A stretch of 64,000 bases of DNA, from contig NZ_CP124855.1 in the NCBI RefSeq assembly GCF_030012525.1, positions 310,001-374,000 of the forward strand, read 5' to 3'. Below are positions 18,237 to 27,927 of the stretch, piece after piece (position 1 is the first letter of the stretch; each line of letters starts with the position of its first letter). The notes under the pieces were generated by a model. The model searched no databases and had not been told where the DNA came from. It was given only the letters and a program-made list of their open reading frames with translations. Position numbers and translations under genes: made by a program. The stretch comes from Chryseobacterium gotjawalense (GTDB lineage Bacteria; Bacteroidota; Bacteroidia; Flavobacteriales; Weeksellaceae).

Positions 18237-18729
18237 ATCCTAACTTACTGATGGGCAGATTGTTTTAAGTGGACACTAGTGATATAAAAATAGGATTTTT
18301 ATCGTGTTTATTTTTCTCGTTATGATCTCGTGTACAGGAATGAACATAATTGAAAAATTCTTAAGATTTTTCTTTTCTTTCGTACAAACGTTCATTTCTG
18401 CAAAATTAGCTTACTGCAGAAATAATATTTTTTATGACTTATCTTTTCATTTATGTTAATTGTGGTTATATGGCGATTTATTTGATAAATTAAAATGCAT
18501 CAATTAAACAATGGTTTTTATTAATACTGAATCATAATTTCACAATTTTTTTCTACGACATTTCATATTTATAACTTTCAGAGAATTTAGAAAGGGAATT
18601 TTCTCGAAATTAACATCTTAATAAAAGTTATTGATTCAAATTTATTAGTGTGTTTTCATTAACAAATAACCGTATTGTTAATTCTTTTAAAAATAAAACA
18701 TTGCTATTCAGATTTTTATGTTAATTTAG
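18237..18729. other. AT-rich intergenic stretch before the toxin locus
   Basis: About 490 bases with no ORF that I can support. The sequence is very AT-rich and should hold the promoter of the toxin operon and possibly the right end of the IS element. I see no exact TAnnTTTG box; TAACTTTC near 18577 is a one-base mismatch. No clear terminal inverted repeat was found. Confidence 0.5.
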
Positions 18730-19215
18730 ATGAAAGAAATTTTTATGAAAAAAACTCTATCCCTTTCCTTTTTACTGTTGCTTTTTTCTTCTTGTGTATA
18801 CTCACAATTCGCAAAAATTCTATCTCAAGGTGACCCCTCTATAGTCTTATTTGGTTACGATGAGTCAGGTAATCAAATTTTTCGAGGTCCTAGTGGCAAT
18901 GTATGTAACACTTGTCGTCCAGGAGAAGAAATAAATACAACATTAGCGAATCAAGTTGCAAATAAAATTCAAGCCGTTCCTGTTCCAGTAAAAACTGATC
19001 TCACGGTTTTATGGGATTTAAGTATTCGAGATTTTATTGTTAGTATTGATTTGCTTCCTTACAATGCTTTTAATATTACCGAAAGTATAAACATCAGATC
19101 ATTAGCTACCAATTCCTACATTTTCAGAATGAGCCACCTACCTTATGGGGTTTATTATCTTAAATTCAATTTATCAGATGGTAGTGTTTACACAAGAACT
19201 GTAACTAAAAACTAA
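18730..19215 (+). CDS. Small exported protein with a T9SS-like C-terminus, partner of the RHS protein
   Basis: A 161-residue protein. A second ATG at 18745 gives a sharper signal peptide (MKKTLSLSFLLLLFSSCVYS) that could be processed as a lipoprotein at Cys or by signal peptidase I. The middle has a CNTCRPG motif. The C-terminus, with NSYIFRMSHLPYGVYYLKFN followed shortly by a basic end (TRTVTKN), resembles the end of type A T9SS sorting domains (pattern L-x-x-G-x-Y-x-L-x...). It lies four bases before the large RHS gene, so they are probably co-transcribed. It may help export or surface attachment of the toxin; that is inference. Confidence 0.65.
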   Translation: MKEIFMKKTLSLSFLLLLFSSCVYSQFAKILSQGDPSIVLFGYDESGNQIFRGPSGNVCNTCRPGEEINTTLANQVANKIQAVPVPVKTDLTVLWDLSIRDFIVSIDLLPYNAFNITESINIRSLATNSYIFRMSHLPYGVYYLKFNLSDGSVYTRTVTKN

Positions 19216-19219
19216 ACTT

Positions 19220-22200
19220 ATGAAGAAGTTCTATCTTTTAATTACAATACTTGTTTTCAATTTTGTTTTTTCACAAAACACCTCCTTTCATGATACTCAA
19301 GGAAACATAGAGGTCAACGGAGGGGGACAACTTCAATATACTTTACCTATAGCATTACCTCCAGGAATAAAGAGTGTTGGTCCGCAAGTCAATTTAATTT
19401 ATACGAGTGGTGGCGGAAACGGTATCGCAGGTTATGGTTGGAATCTTTCTGGAATAACAAGTATTACCCGAATGGGAAAAACTATCGAAAAAGATGGTGA
19501 AGTTGCAGGGATAAAATTAGATTATAGCGATTACTATAGTTTCAATGGTCAAAGACTTATTTATAAAAGTGGAGGAAACGGTCCTGGTCAAGATGGAGCG
19601 AATGGTTCTTTTTACACTACAGAGAAATATTCTAATATAAAGGTTAAAGCAATAGGAAGTATTACAGGGCAAGAATGGAAAGGACCAGAATATTGGGAGG
19701 TAACTTTTGAAGATGGCTCTCAGGCATGGTATGGTAATACAACCACAGGATCAAATAATGCGACCACCCCAGTTGAATATAATATTGTGAAATGGAAAGA
19801 TGCTCAAGGAAATTATATCTCTTACAATTATAATAAAATTAATAACGTCGCAACAATTAGTGATATTCAGTGGGGTGGGAATGAGGCGATATCAGGGAAA
19901 ACACATTTTAATAAAATTCAGTTTAATTATTCAAGTCGTAATTTATTAGAAGTTTCTTATGTAAAAGGTGTACAATTTACACAAGATAGGCTTTTACAAA
20001 ATATCGTTGTTTCTACCAATGGAAGCCAGTTTAAAAAGTATCATATTGAATATGATAGTACGGTAAATGTTGATGATGATCCAAATAAAATAATTGGTTA
20101 TCAGTTTGTAAAAAGCATCAAGGAATTTAATTCAAACAATGAGGAAGCAAATCCTGTTTCTTTTTCTACAAAACCACTTACAACAAATATTCAAGAAAAA
20201 CCATTTGGGGATTTTCAAAATGTAATTACGTCGGGTGATTATAATGGAGATGGTTTGGTTGACTTCATCGTGAAACAAGCAGCACAAAATGGTAAACCCG
20301 AAGGATATTATATTTATTTTGATGCTGTAAATAATGTGAGTCCTTCCTATGTTTATCTAGGGGTCAGTTCTAATTTTCAGTACTACAGATTATTGACATT
20401 TAATATAAAGTCTGCCGATAATTATGTAAAAACAAAACAAGGTTTAATACTAATTAAATCTTTAGACACAGATTATCATACAACACCAAATATTGAATTA
20501 ATCTATTACTCCGTAAATAGTGATTCTTCAGTACTAAATACTACTAATAATCCATTAGTTGTAGAGTATACAAAAACTATAGTTGATAGCAAGTATAAAT
20601 TTGTAGATTCTTATTATCCTCCATATTCTACACCTGCTAACTATGGCATCTCCAATTATTCTAGTTTGGAATTAGCAAAAGAAGCTGACATCAATTCTGA
20701 TGGTATTTCTGAACTCATTTTTGCAATAAAAGATTCAAGATGTTTCAAAAGTCAAATAGCACCTAATAACTGGTCTTGCAATGATTTAGGATTTCGATAT
20801 GCAATAGTTGATAACGATACATTGCAGGATGATACATTAGCCCTATTAAACAATCCTACAACTAAAAATATTTTAAGCAAAGGGTCTATCATGGATTTTG
20901 ATAATGATGGCGGTCAAGATATCATGTTCATTGAGCGGGATCCTTATAACACCAATACTAATGTTAGTTTTGCTACTAAAAATAGATATACAGGAAATAT
21001 AGTTAATCAAACTGTTTCAACACCATTAAATAGAATTTATCAGTACTCCCTAAGAAGAATTTATAAAGGATTTTATTCCCTCTATCTTAAGGATACATAT
21101 TTTGTAAAGGGATTAACGGGAGCAATTCAGTTTGCGGACTTAAACGGTGATAGAAATATTGAAATACTTGCGCCATTAACTAAAATTACATCTTTTTCAG
21201 GCGCTGATGCTGATAATGTTACAGGATGGTCTATTTATCTAAATAATGGTTCTGGTTTGTCAGAGTTTTGTCAAGGATTTCAAGAATATTACGAAAATGA
21301 AAATCCAACAAATTCTTACCAACAATATTCTTATCCAGGAGTTACTGATATTGATAATGATGGCAAATCAGAATTTTTTAATTTCTATGCAGGGTATAAT
21401 ATGCAAGGAAATGGGTTTAGTAACACTTCTCTGTGGAAATTGAGTGAATTTAGATATAACTCCAATAATTCGCAATTCAAATGGACTTATAAAAGCGAAA
21501 ATGTATTTTCTAATGGAAAAGGTGGCACTTCTATGAGTCCTATTTATGGTGATTTTAGGATAAATGGCAGTAATTCAAAAATACTATTTATTTCGAAATC
21601 ATTGACGGATGCGAACGATAGAAAAATAATAAGTTATCACAGTTATAATCTTGGTGTTAATAAAAATATTTCCACTATTACCCAAGGCGGGATAACAACC
21701 AATATCGAATACAAAGAACTCGATCCCGAAGTAAATCCAAATCTCTATGCACCTTTAAAAAAGGAGCAATATCCGTATATGGAAATGGATAAAGTTTCTC
21801 AATCTTACGCAGTTTCTCGGCTGACTCAAGAAGGCAGAACACAAGATTTTCGATACAGGGGATTAATAACCCATCTGCAAGGTCGAGGAATGATCGGCTT
21901 CCGCCAAACAGCCCGTTCCACTTGGTACGCCGATGGGATGGAAAATACAAAAATATGGAGCGGTGCAGAAATAGATCCACTCAATGAGGGATTGCCTATA
22001 AAAGAGTGGAGTATCAAACCGATAAGTGTAACACCCGAACTACAGGAACTTGAGATTTTCCCTGAGAATATTTCTGTTGATACTCCTAACCTCCTGAATT
22101 ATAAACAAACTACTTACCAAACAGATATCATAACAGGACTGGCTTATAAAGCCATAAAAGTTATTGTACCAATACAAAACACTACCAAAGATTTTCTCAA

Positions 22201-25200
22201 AGACATTGCCACCACCAACACTATCACTTACGATAATTACTATTTGCCGAAACAAACAATCTCCAAGGTTAACAATGATTTTGCAATATCCACAACTAAT
22301 CTAGAATATCTTAATAACTCTACTGGTACCGGAAAAGACTATTTTATCGGTCGACCACTTTCCAAAACAGTGAGTATGACGGTGTATGGAGATACTAAAG
22401 GATCAAAAGAAGAATATAGTTATAATTCTAATAATCTTTTAGAATATCTTACTAAATACGATCAAAACTATGCACAAAACACCGCGGGTTGGATCAAAGA
22501 AAAATACACTTATGACGAAGGAAATACCGCAGGTTTCGGAAATATCACTAAAAAGGAAATCACCAATAGTGTAGATCTAAACGCAATTATAGTTACTACT
22601 AAAGCAGAGTATGAAGCCAAAGGCAGATTTGTCACTAAAACAACAGATAATCTCGGATTAGAAGAGAATATTACTTATAACGATTGGGGGCAGGTTCTAA
22701 CAAAGACAGATCCTCTAAATAATAACATTACCAATACTTATGACAGTTGGGGTAAATTACAGACTTCATCTACTAACATTGGTGGTACAGCAAGTTATCA
22801 ATATGAAAGTTTTACTCTTGCAGGAAAAGTAGGAAAGAAAGTAACCGAAATAAGTCCCGACGGAAACCTTAAAGTAAGTTTCACCAATAACCTTGGGCAA
22901 AATTATAAAGTTCTTACCAAAGCTTTTGAACAAAATAAATATGTAGCTAAAGAAACAAGGTACGATGGTCTGGGTAGAAAAACTTACGAAAGCGAACCCT
23001 ATTTTTCAACAATTTCTCCAAACTATGGTGGATTATCAGGTAATACCATTTCTTATGATGATACCGTATTCCCTACCAAAGTTACGGTGCAGACGGCAAA
23101 TAGTGGTAAAAAAATAGAAACTTCCATCAGCGGAAGAACCACAACAATTGTCGAAAAAAACGGCTACGGAAGAACCTACATAAAAGCTACCGATGCCATC
23201 GGGAATCTCATTTTATCCACCGATCCTGGTGGAACTATTACCTACACTTATAATGCAGCAGGGCAACAAACCAAAGCGCAGTATGCCGAAAATGCTGTAA
23301 CAACTTCCTATGATGAATGGGGTAGAAAATCTGAATTCTATGATCCTGCAAATGGCAAATATGAATATAAGTACACCAATTTTGGCGAGATAAAAGAAGA
23401 AACAAGCAGAAAAGGATATAAGCAGTATCTTTATAAACCAAATGGATTATTGGATCAAATAATCGAAAAATCCAAAGATGGAACAAGCACTGATAAAAGT
23501 TATAACTTTTCATATGATCCTAATACAAAACAACTCACTTTAAAGTCTGGAACTGCCAACGGAAAAACATATGTCACCTCCTATTCATACAGACCTGATG
23601 GAAGATTGGGTTGGACTACCGAATATATAGCCGGAAAAGAATTCTTCAAGCAAAATATTGTATATGACCAATATGGTCGTGTTTCGAGATATGATCAGGG
23701 TTTAGTTTCTAGTGGGGTAACAACAACTGTTGCAATCCAAAACATATACAACACTTGGGATGGTTCTCTTTATCAATTAAAACAAGAAAGCACCAATAAA
23801 ATTCTTTGGGAACTGCAAACCACCAATGCAAAAGGACAAGCTCTTACTGCCAAATTGGGAGCTGCACAAATCACCAATACATATTCTCCTAGTGGATTTA
23901 TTTCTACAGCAAAACATACCTCTCCGCTGTCCTCCATTGTCGATAATTATTATATGTTCGATGCAGTGAAGAATGAGTTAGTAGTCAGGTACAGCTATAT
24001 TTTCGGGATTAATGAAACATTTACTTACGATAATAATAACCGGCTTATTAATTGGACAAATCCCAAAACTGGTCAACAATCATCGAATACCTACGATGAT
24101 AAGGGAAGAATTACGGTAAACGACCAACTTGGAAATATTGGATATACCATTGGCGGAAATATCTACCGTGCTTCAAACATAAATCTTAATGCCAATGGTC
24201 TTGCCAACTACGGAATTGACGGAACAAACATTTTGCTTCAAAACATCACCTATAATGAAAACAATGATCCCATAAAAATTAGAGGTCGCCAAAATGATTA
24301 TGCCTTTGAATACGGTTTAAGCGAAAGTCGCCAGATCATGAGCTACGGAGGCAAATTTGAAGATTCTCAAAATGCGAAATTCACTAAATACTATAGTGAA
24401 GATGGCAGTATGGAAATCATTAAGAACAACCAAACTCAAGAAGAAAAACATATACTCTATATTGGCGGTTCTCCTTATGAATCGAATATTGTTTATTTTA
24501 GATACAGACACCAAGATACCGGATCTTTTTATTTCTTACACAAAGATTATCTAGGTAGCATTTTAGCAGTTGCAGATAAATCAGGTTATGTAATAGAACA
24601 GCGTCACTATGATGCTTGGGGAAATTTCACTAACCTAAAAATCGTAGGTTCAAACCAAAACCCAGATACTTATTCAGATAAACTTTTAGTTAGTCGCGGC
24701 TATACTTCTCACGAGCATCTTGCAGGAGTTGGCTTAATCCACATGAATGGTCGTTTGTATGACCCTCTTTTGAGAAGATTCTTAAATGCTGATGAAAACA
24801 TACAAGACCCAACAAATACGCAGAACTACAACAAGTATGGATATGTGATGAATAACCCGTTGATGTATAATGATCCAAGTGGGGAGTTTTTTGTAGCTGG
24901 TTTTTTCCTTACTTATATTGCTCCTATTATTTGGGGTGCAATTGTGGGAGCAGGAATTGGAGCCGCAATGTATGTAGTTCAAGGTCTTTTCACTAATAAT
25001 TGGAGTTTAGGTGGTTTTGCAAAATCTGTTTTGTTGGGTGCAATTACGGGGGGAGTTTCGGGTGGTATAGCCAATATATTTCAAGCCGCAGGATTTTGGG
25101 GCACAGTTGGTGTCGGTTCATTATCTGGTGGTGCTACTGGAGGTATAACTTCTATAATGAGTGGGCAAAACTTTTTTGAAGGTTTATTGAAAGGTGCTGT

Positions 25201-25855
25201 GATTGGAGGTGCTGTTGGTGCTGTGAGCTATGGGTTAGGGAAACTTTTTTCAAACCCAAATGGAAATCAAGCAATCAGTGAGATTAAGCGAGATGATTTA
25301 ATTAGTTCAAATTCAGTTGCCAGCGGAGATTCACAAAAATATTCATATGGCACGATAAAAGAGTTTGAAAAGGGTTTTGGGAGCTTAGGAAATAGTGGGG
25401 TAGAAAAATATTATTTGCAAGCACCTTCAGGATATAGTGTAGCTCAAGATAGTTCGTTCTATAAAATGACATGGCTTCAGAAAAATTTTGGATATGGAGG
25501 TATTCCTGAACACTCTAACGTTTTAGGGGTTACTGTTGGCAAAAATATTTATCTCTCCAAAGCCGCATTCGCAACAAAATCTTTACTTACGGAAACAATT
25601 ACTCATGAGGTAGGTCACGTAATATTAAATAATTCCACTGAGTTTATATTAGCAAATACTGCAAGTAATATTACGGGTAAATTCTCACAATCACTGGATA
25701 CATGGGGGCATGTTGCAATTAGAAAGATGACCTCTTCTTTGTCAAACCTAAATCCATGGTTTACTCGGATGAACATACCAACATATTTTTTCTTGAATTC
25801 AAAGTCACAATTAGACAAATTACTATTACCTCTTATTAAATCTTTTAATTATTAA
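19220..25855 (+). CDS. SpvB/RHS polymorphic toxin with a metallopeptidase-like C-terminal tip
   Basis: A 2211-residue protein with, in order: a signal peptide (residues 1-18); an SpvB-like domain (about 20-300, LPPGIKSVGPQVNLIYTSGG); at least five calcium-binding FG-GAP/VCBS-type repeats (near 340, 491, 560, 640 and 711, e.g. DYNGDGLVD, DIDNDGKSE); many RHS/YD repeats (about 1100-1760); an RHS core (about 1770-1888, GRLYDPLLRRFLNADENIQD, YGYVMNNPLMYNDPSGE); and a variable tip (1889-2211). The tip has glycine-rich hydrophobic helices (about 1890-2010), then HEVGH at 2129-2133, a zinc-peptidase motif. RHS shells encapsulate and release the tip toxin. The small gene downstream is the likely immunity gene. 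Confidence 0.9.
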   Translation: MKKFYLLITILVFNFVFSQNTSFHDTQGNIEVNGGGQLQYTLPIALPPGIKSVGPQVNLIYTSGGGNGIAGYGWNLSGITSITRMGKTIEKDGEVAGIKLDYSDYYSFNGQRLIYKSGGNGPGQDGANGSFYTTEKYSNIKVKAIGSITGQEWKGPEYWEVTFEDGSQAWYGNTTTGSNNATTPVEYNIVKWKDAQGNYISYNYNKINNVATISDIQWGGNEAISGKTHFNKIQFNYSSRNLLEVSYVKGVQFTQDRLLQNIVVSTNGSQFKKYHIEYDSTVNVDDDPNKIIGYQFVKSIKEFNSNNEEANPVSFSTKPLTTNIQEKPFGDFQNVITSGDYNGDGLVDFIVKQAAQNGKPEGYYIYFDAVNNVSPSYVYLGVSSNFQYYRLLTFNIKSADNYVKTKQGLILIKSLDTDYHTTPNIELIYYSVNSDSSVLNTTNNPLVVEYTKTIVDSKYKFVDSYYPPYSTPANYGISNYSSLELAKEADINSDGISELIFAIKDSRCFKSQIAPNNWSCNDLGFRYAIVDNDTLQDDTLALLNNPTTKNILSKGSIMDFDNDGGQDIMFIERDPYNTNTNVSFATKNRYTGNIVNQTVSTPLNRIYQYSLRRIYKGFYSLYLKDTYFVKGLTGAIQFADLNGDRNIEILAPLTKITSFSGADADNVTGWSIYLNNGSGLSEFCQGFQEYYENENPTNSYQQYSYPGVTDIDNDGKSEFFNFYAGYNMQGNGFSNTSLWKLSEFRYNSNNSQFKWTYKSENVFSNGKGGTSMSPIYGDFRINGSNSKILFISKSLTDANDRKIISYHSYNLGVNKNISTITQGGITTNIEYKELDPEVNPNLYAPLKKEQYPYMEMDKVSQSYAVSRLTQEGRTQDFRYRGLITHLQGRGMIGFRQTARSTWYADGMENTKIWSGAEIDPLNEGLPIKEWSIKPISVTPELQELEIFPENISVDTPNLLNYKQTTYQTDIITGLAYKAIKVIVPIQNTTKDFLKDIATTNTITYDNYYLPKQTISKVNNDFAISTTNLEYLNNSTGTGKDYFIGRPLSKTVSMTVYGDTKGSKEEYSYNSNNLLEYLTKYDQNYAQNTAGWIKEKYTYDEGNTAGFGNITKKEITNSVDLNAIIVTTKAEYEAKGRFVTKTTDNLGLEENITYNDWGQVLTKTDPLNNNITNTYDSWGKLQTSSTNIGGTASYQYESFTLAGKVGKKVTEISPDGNLKVSFTNNLGQNYKVLTKAFEQNKYVAKETRYDGLGRKTYESEPYFSTISPNYGGLSGNTISYDDTVFPTKVTVQTANSGKKIETSISGRTTTIVEKNGYGRTYIKATDAIGNLILSTDPGGTITYTYNAAGQQTKAQYAENAVTTSYDEWGRKSEFYDPANGKYEYKYTNFGEIKEETSRKGYKQYLYKPNGLLDQIIEKSKDGTSTDKSYNFSYDPNTKQLTLKSGTANGKTYVTSYSYRPDGRLGWTTEYIAGKEFFKQNIVYDQYGRVSRYDQGLVSSGVTTTVAIQNIYNTWDGSLYQLKQESTNKILWELQTTNAKGQALTAKLGAAQITNTYSPSGFISTAKHTSPLSSIVDNYYMFDAVKNELVVRYSYIFGINETFTYDNNNRLINWTNPKTGQQSSNTYDDKGRITVNDQLGNIGYTIGGNIYRASNINLNANGLANYGIDGTNILLQNITYNENNDPIKIRGRQNDYAFEYGLSESRQIMSYGGKFEDSQNAKFTKYYSEDGSMEIIKNNQTQEEKHILYIGGSPYESNIVYFRYRHQDTGSFYFLHKDYLGSILAVADKSGYVIEQRHYDAWGNFTNLKIVGSNQNPDTYSDKLLVSRGYTSHEHLAGVGLIHMNGRLYDPLLRRFLNADENIQDPTNTQNYNKYGYVMNNPLMYNDPSGEFFVAGFFLTYIAPIIWGAIVGAGIGAAMYVVQGLFTNNWSLGGFAKSVLLGAITGGVSGGIANIFQAAGFWGTVGVGSLSGGATGGITSIMSGQNFFEGLLKGAVIGGAVGAVSYGLGKLFSNPNGNQAISEIKRDDLISSNSVASGDSQKYSYGTIKEFEKGFGSLGNSGVEKYYLQAPSGYSVAQDSSFYKMTWLQKNFGYGGIPEHSNVLGVTVGKNIYLSKAAFATKSLLTETITHEVGHVILNNSTEFILANTASNITGKFSQSLDTWGHVAIRKMTSSLSNLNPWFTRMNIPTYFFLNSKSQLDKLLLPLIKSFNY
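24535..24890 (+). repeat. RHS core, intact copy (homologous to 26590-26940)
   Basis: This stretch of the RHS gene encodes the conserved core up to NDPSGE. A damaged copy follows at 26590-26940 with long identical or near-identical blocks, e.g. YDAWGNFTNL, NPDTYSD, RGYTSHEHLAGVGLIHMNGR and FLNADENIQDPTNTQ. The pair is the expected substrate for recombination that swaps toxin tips. Confidence 0.8.
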
Positions 25856-25856
25856 T

Positions 25857-26387
25857 ATGATAAATAAAAAATCGATAATATTATTACTATTATCTATAAT
25901 TTCGTGTAATAAGAAGGATTTAACAATTACTTCTATTGTAAATAATAAAGATTCTACTCTAATTTTAGAAGTTCAAAATTCTACTAACAAAAATTTCTTA
26001 GTTGAATTCCCAACAATAAATAATTTTTTATATGAAGATGAATTTAATAATATTGGGCCAGAAAATTTCACACCAATTACAATAATAAGTGAAGAAGTTG
26101 ATAGCATTGATTTTAAAAAATTCATTGCTTTAAAATGTAACAATATTATAATTGATAGTTTGTCCTTAGATAAAACTGCAAAATTAGTTGAGCGCGAAAG
26201 TAAAAAAACATATTATTATAAATTAAAAGGCTATAAAAAAGGGCGTATATTATTACTACAAGATTCAGGTGTTAGTGAATTTGTTGATAAAAAAAATTTA
26301 AAAAAATTAATAAATCGCAGTTGTGGTGGTTATGAATATTTCACAGGTTCTTTTGAATTTATACCAAAAAAAATTATTTTGCCATAG
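25857..26387 (+). CDS. Probable immunity lipoprotein for the RHS toxin
   Basis: A 176-residue protein that starts one base after the RHS stop codon. The N-terminus (MINKKSIILLLLSIISCNKK) is a lipoprotein signal with Cys at residue 17. The mature part is beta-rich at first (LTITSIVNNKDSTLILEVQN) and ends with a Cys-containing GGYEYFTGSF block. I do not recognise a family. Immunity genes lie directly after toxin tips in polymorphic toxin systems, and this position is the reason for the call. Base composition is very AT-rich, even compared with the RHS shell, as is common for horizontally exchanged tip-immunity pairs. Confidence 0.65.
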   Translation: MINKKSIILLLLSIISCNKKDLTITSIVNNKDSTLILEVQNSTNKNFLVEFPTINNFLYEDEFNNIGPENFTPITIISEEVDSIDFKKFIALKCNNIIIDSLSLDKTAKLVERESKKTYYYKLKGYKKGRILLLQDSGVSEFVDKKNLKKLINRSCGGYEYFTGSFEFIPKKIILP

Positions 26388-26589
26388 AATAAGATAATTC
26401 CCTGTTCCGGTACTGGGTAATGTGCCAAAGTTAATAATGGCTATGATTTCAAATATTAACCCCCGATTGCCGCACTATTTCTATCGTGTGGTCATAAAAA
26501 TTTGAGAATATGCTTAAAAAAAAGTGTTATCTTTATTTTAAGTTTTTAAAAAAGTAGTGATTTTACAAAAAGAGAAGAAGTTCATACAA

Positions 26590-26955
26590 GTTTTTACACA
26601 AAGACATTTTAGCCGTTACCAGCGAAGGCGGATACGCAGTAGAACGACGACATTACGATGCATGGGGAAATTTCACGAACTTAATTGTTGCTGGATCGGT
26701 CGTTAATCCAGATACTTATTCAGATCAACTTTTATTAATCGTGGCTACACATCTCACGAGCATCTTGCCGGTGTTGGTTTAATCCATATGAATGGTAGAT
26801 TGTATGACCCTCTATAACGAAGATTCTTAAATGCAGATGAAAACATACAGGATCCTACTAATACCCAGAGTTGTAATAAATATGGATACGTATGGAATAA
26901 TCCATTACTATATAGTGATTCTAACGGAGAGTGGTTTGGTATTGACGATTTAATT
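26590..26955 (+). pseudogene. Displaced RHS core fragment (frameshift and stop)
   Basis: Translation from about 26590 gives KFLHKDILAVTSEGGYAVER, then YDAWGNFTNL and NPDTYSDQLL in one frame. Near 26733 the match shifts frame to RGYTSHEHLAGVGLIHMNGR. A TAA at 26815-26817 interrupts RLYDPL/RRFLN, and the frame then runs through FLNADENIQDPTNTQ and NNPLLYSDSNGEW into the toxin tip. Compared with the main gene it lacks four residues (YLGS), has one frameshift and one nonsense codon, and no upstream shell. It is an orphan core attached to a spare toxin tip. Confidence 0.85.
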
Positions 26956-27927
26956 GTGGCAGCGGTAAGTTTTGTGGTAGGATATGTCACTCATGGTATC
27001 ATGACTGGACAATGGGGATGGAGTGCTGTAAAGGCAGGATTTCAGTTTGCAATAATGGGTTGGCTTAGTTATAACACTGCAGGATTGGCTGGAACTGGAA
27101 ATCAGGCAATGTGGAATTTTATAGGAAATTCTGCCATCAATTCTGCTATTTCTTGTATTATTCCGCCAATGAATTTATCCATTGGAGATTTTGATTTTAG
27201 CATATCCCCAAGTATTGCAATTGGTAAGGGTTGGGGATTTGGTGCAAATGTAAGTGCGACATTTCATGCAGGTGATTTCGCTATATCGGGAGGGTTTGGC
27301 TTAATGCATTACGGAGGACATGCAGGAAGTGGAAAAGCAGGTTGGGAATATAGAAAATCTGTCCAATTTAATTATAGCAGTAAAGCTTTCAGTATCAGTA
27401 TAGGTACTAATAAATGGACTGGTTTACATGAACAACAAACTGGAATTCTCGGTTTGGGTAGTGGTGATTTTTCTCTTACTTACGAAAATGATGGAAGTCC
27501 TTTCGATAAAGTAGGAGGGTATTTGGGAGATGGTAATGACCGATATAGAACTGCTGCAATGACGATAAACGTAGGCGATTTTCATGCTGGATTTAATTTA
27601 TTTACAGGAGAACGAACAAAGGATAGTTATGCTGAATTCGGAGGATCTGATGCTCAAAGAATGAAAGAAGGGGCTTGTTATAGCAACGGAGCTTGTTTAC
27701 CTCATAGTTATGTAGAGGAAAAAGGACTAAGATATAGATTGGGTGCTGCATACATAGGTTGGGGAAATTACAGACTAGGTGTTGATTCTGATAGACATGT
27801 AAGACATCCTATACAAAATATTATGGCACATAGCTGGGTGTCTCCTCAGCCTGGCTTTGAAGTGCTATCAACAAATATAAAGCCTTATTTTCAATATCAA
27901 ACCCGAAATATATTTACATCATGGTGA
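26956..27927 (+). CDS. Orphan RHS toxin tip, Ntox23-like
   Basis: The 323 codons from the GTG at 26956 are in frame with the RHS core fragment before it, so this is a displaced tip and not an independent gene; the GTG is only where the track of sense codons allows a start. A hydrophobic linker (first 60 residues) is followed by a glycine- and aromatic-rich region. Blocks such as ISIGTNKWTG, SLTYENDGSPFDK, GDGNDRYRTAAM, GDFHAGFNLFTGE and HPIQNIMAHSW match my recollection of the Ntox23 (Bacterial toxin 23) family of polymorphic toxins. The stop overlaps the immunity gene (ATGGTGA). Without a shell it is probably silent unless recombined onto the RHS gene. Confidence 0.7.
   Translation: MAAVSFVVGYVTHGIMTGQWGWSAVKAGFQFAIMGWLSYNTAGLAGTGNQAMWNFIGNSAINSAISCIIPPMNLSIGDFDFSISPSIAIGKGWGFGANVSATFHAGDFAISGGFGLMHYGGHAGSGKAGWEYRKSVQFNYSSKAFSISIGTNKWTGLHEQQTGILGLGSGDFSLTYENDGSPFDKVGGYLGDGNDRYRTAAMTINVGDFHAGFNLFTGERTKDSYAEFGGSDAQRMKEGACYSNGACLPHSYVEEKGLRYRLGAAYIGWGNYRLGVDSDRHVRHPIQNIMAHSWVSPQPGFEVLSTNIKPYFQYQTRNIFTSW

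Noticed and set aside
19220-25855. Tc-toxin (TcdB/TcaC) assembly
   Set aside because: The SpvB, FG-GAP and RHS parts resemble TcB/TcC, but there is no TcA gene and the tip is followed by an immunity gene, which fits a polymorphic toxin better.
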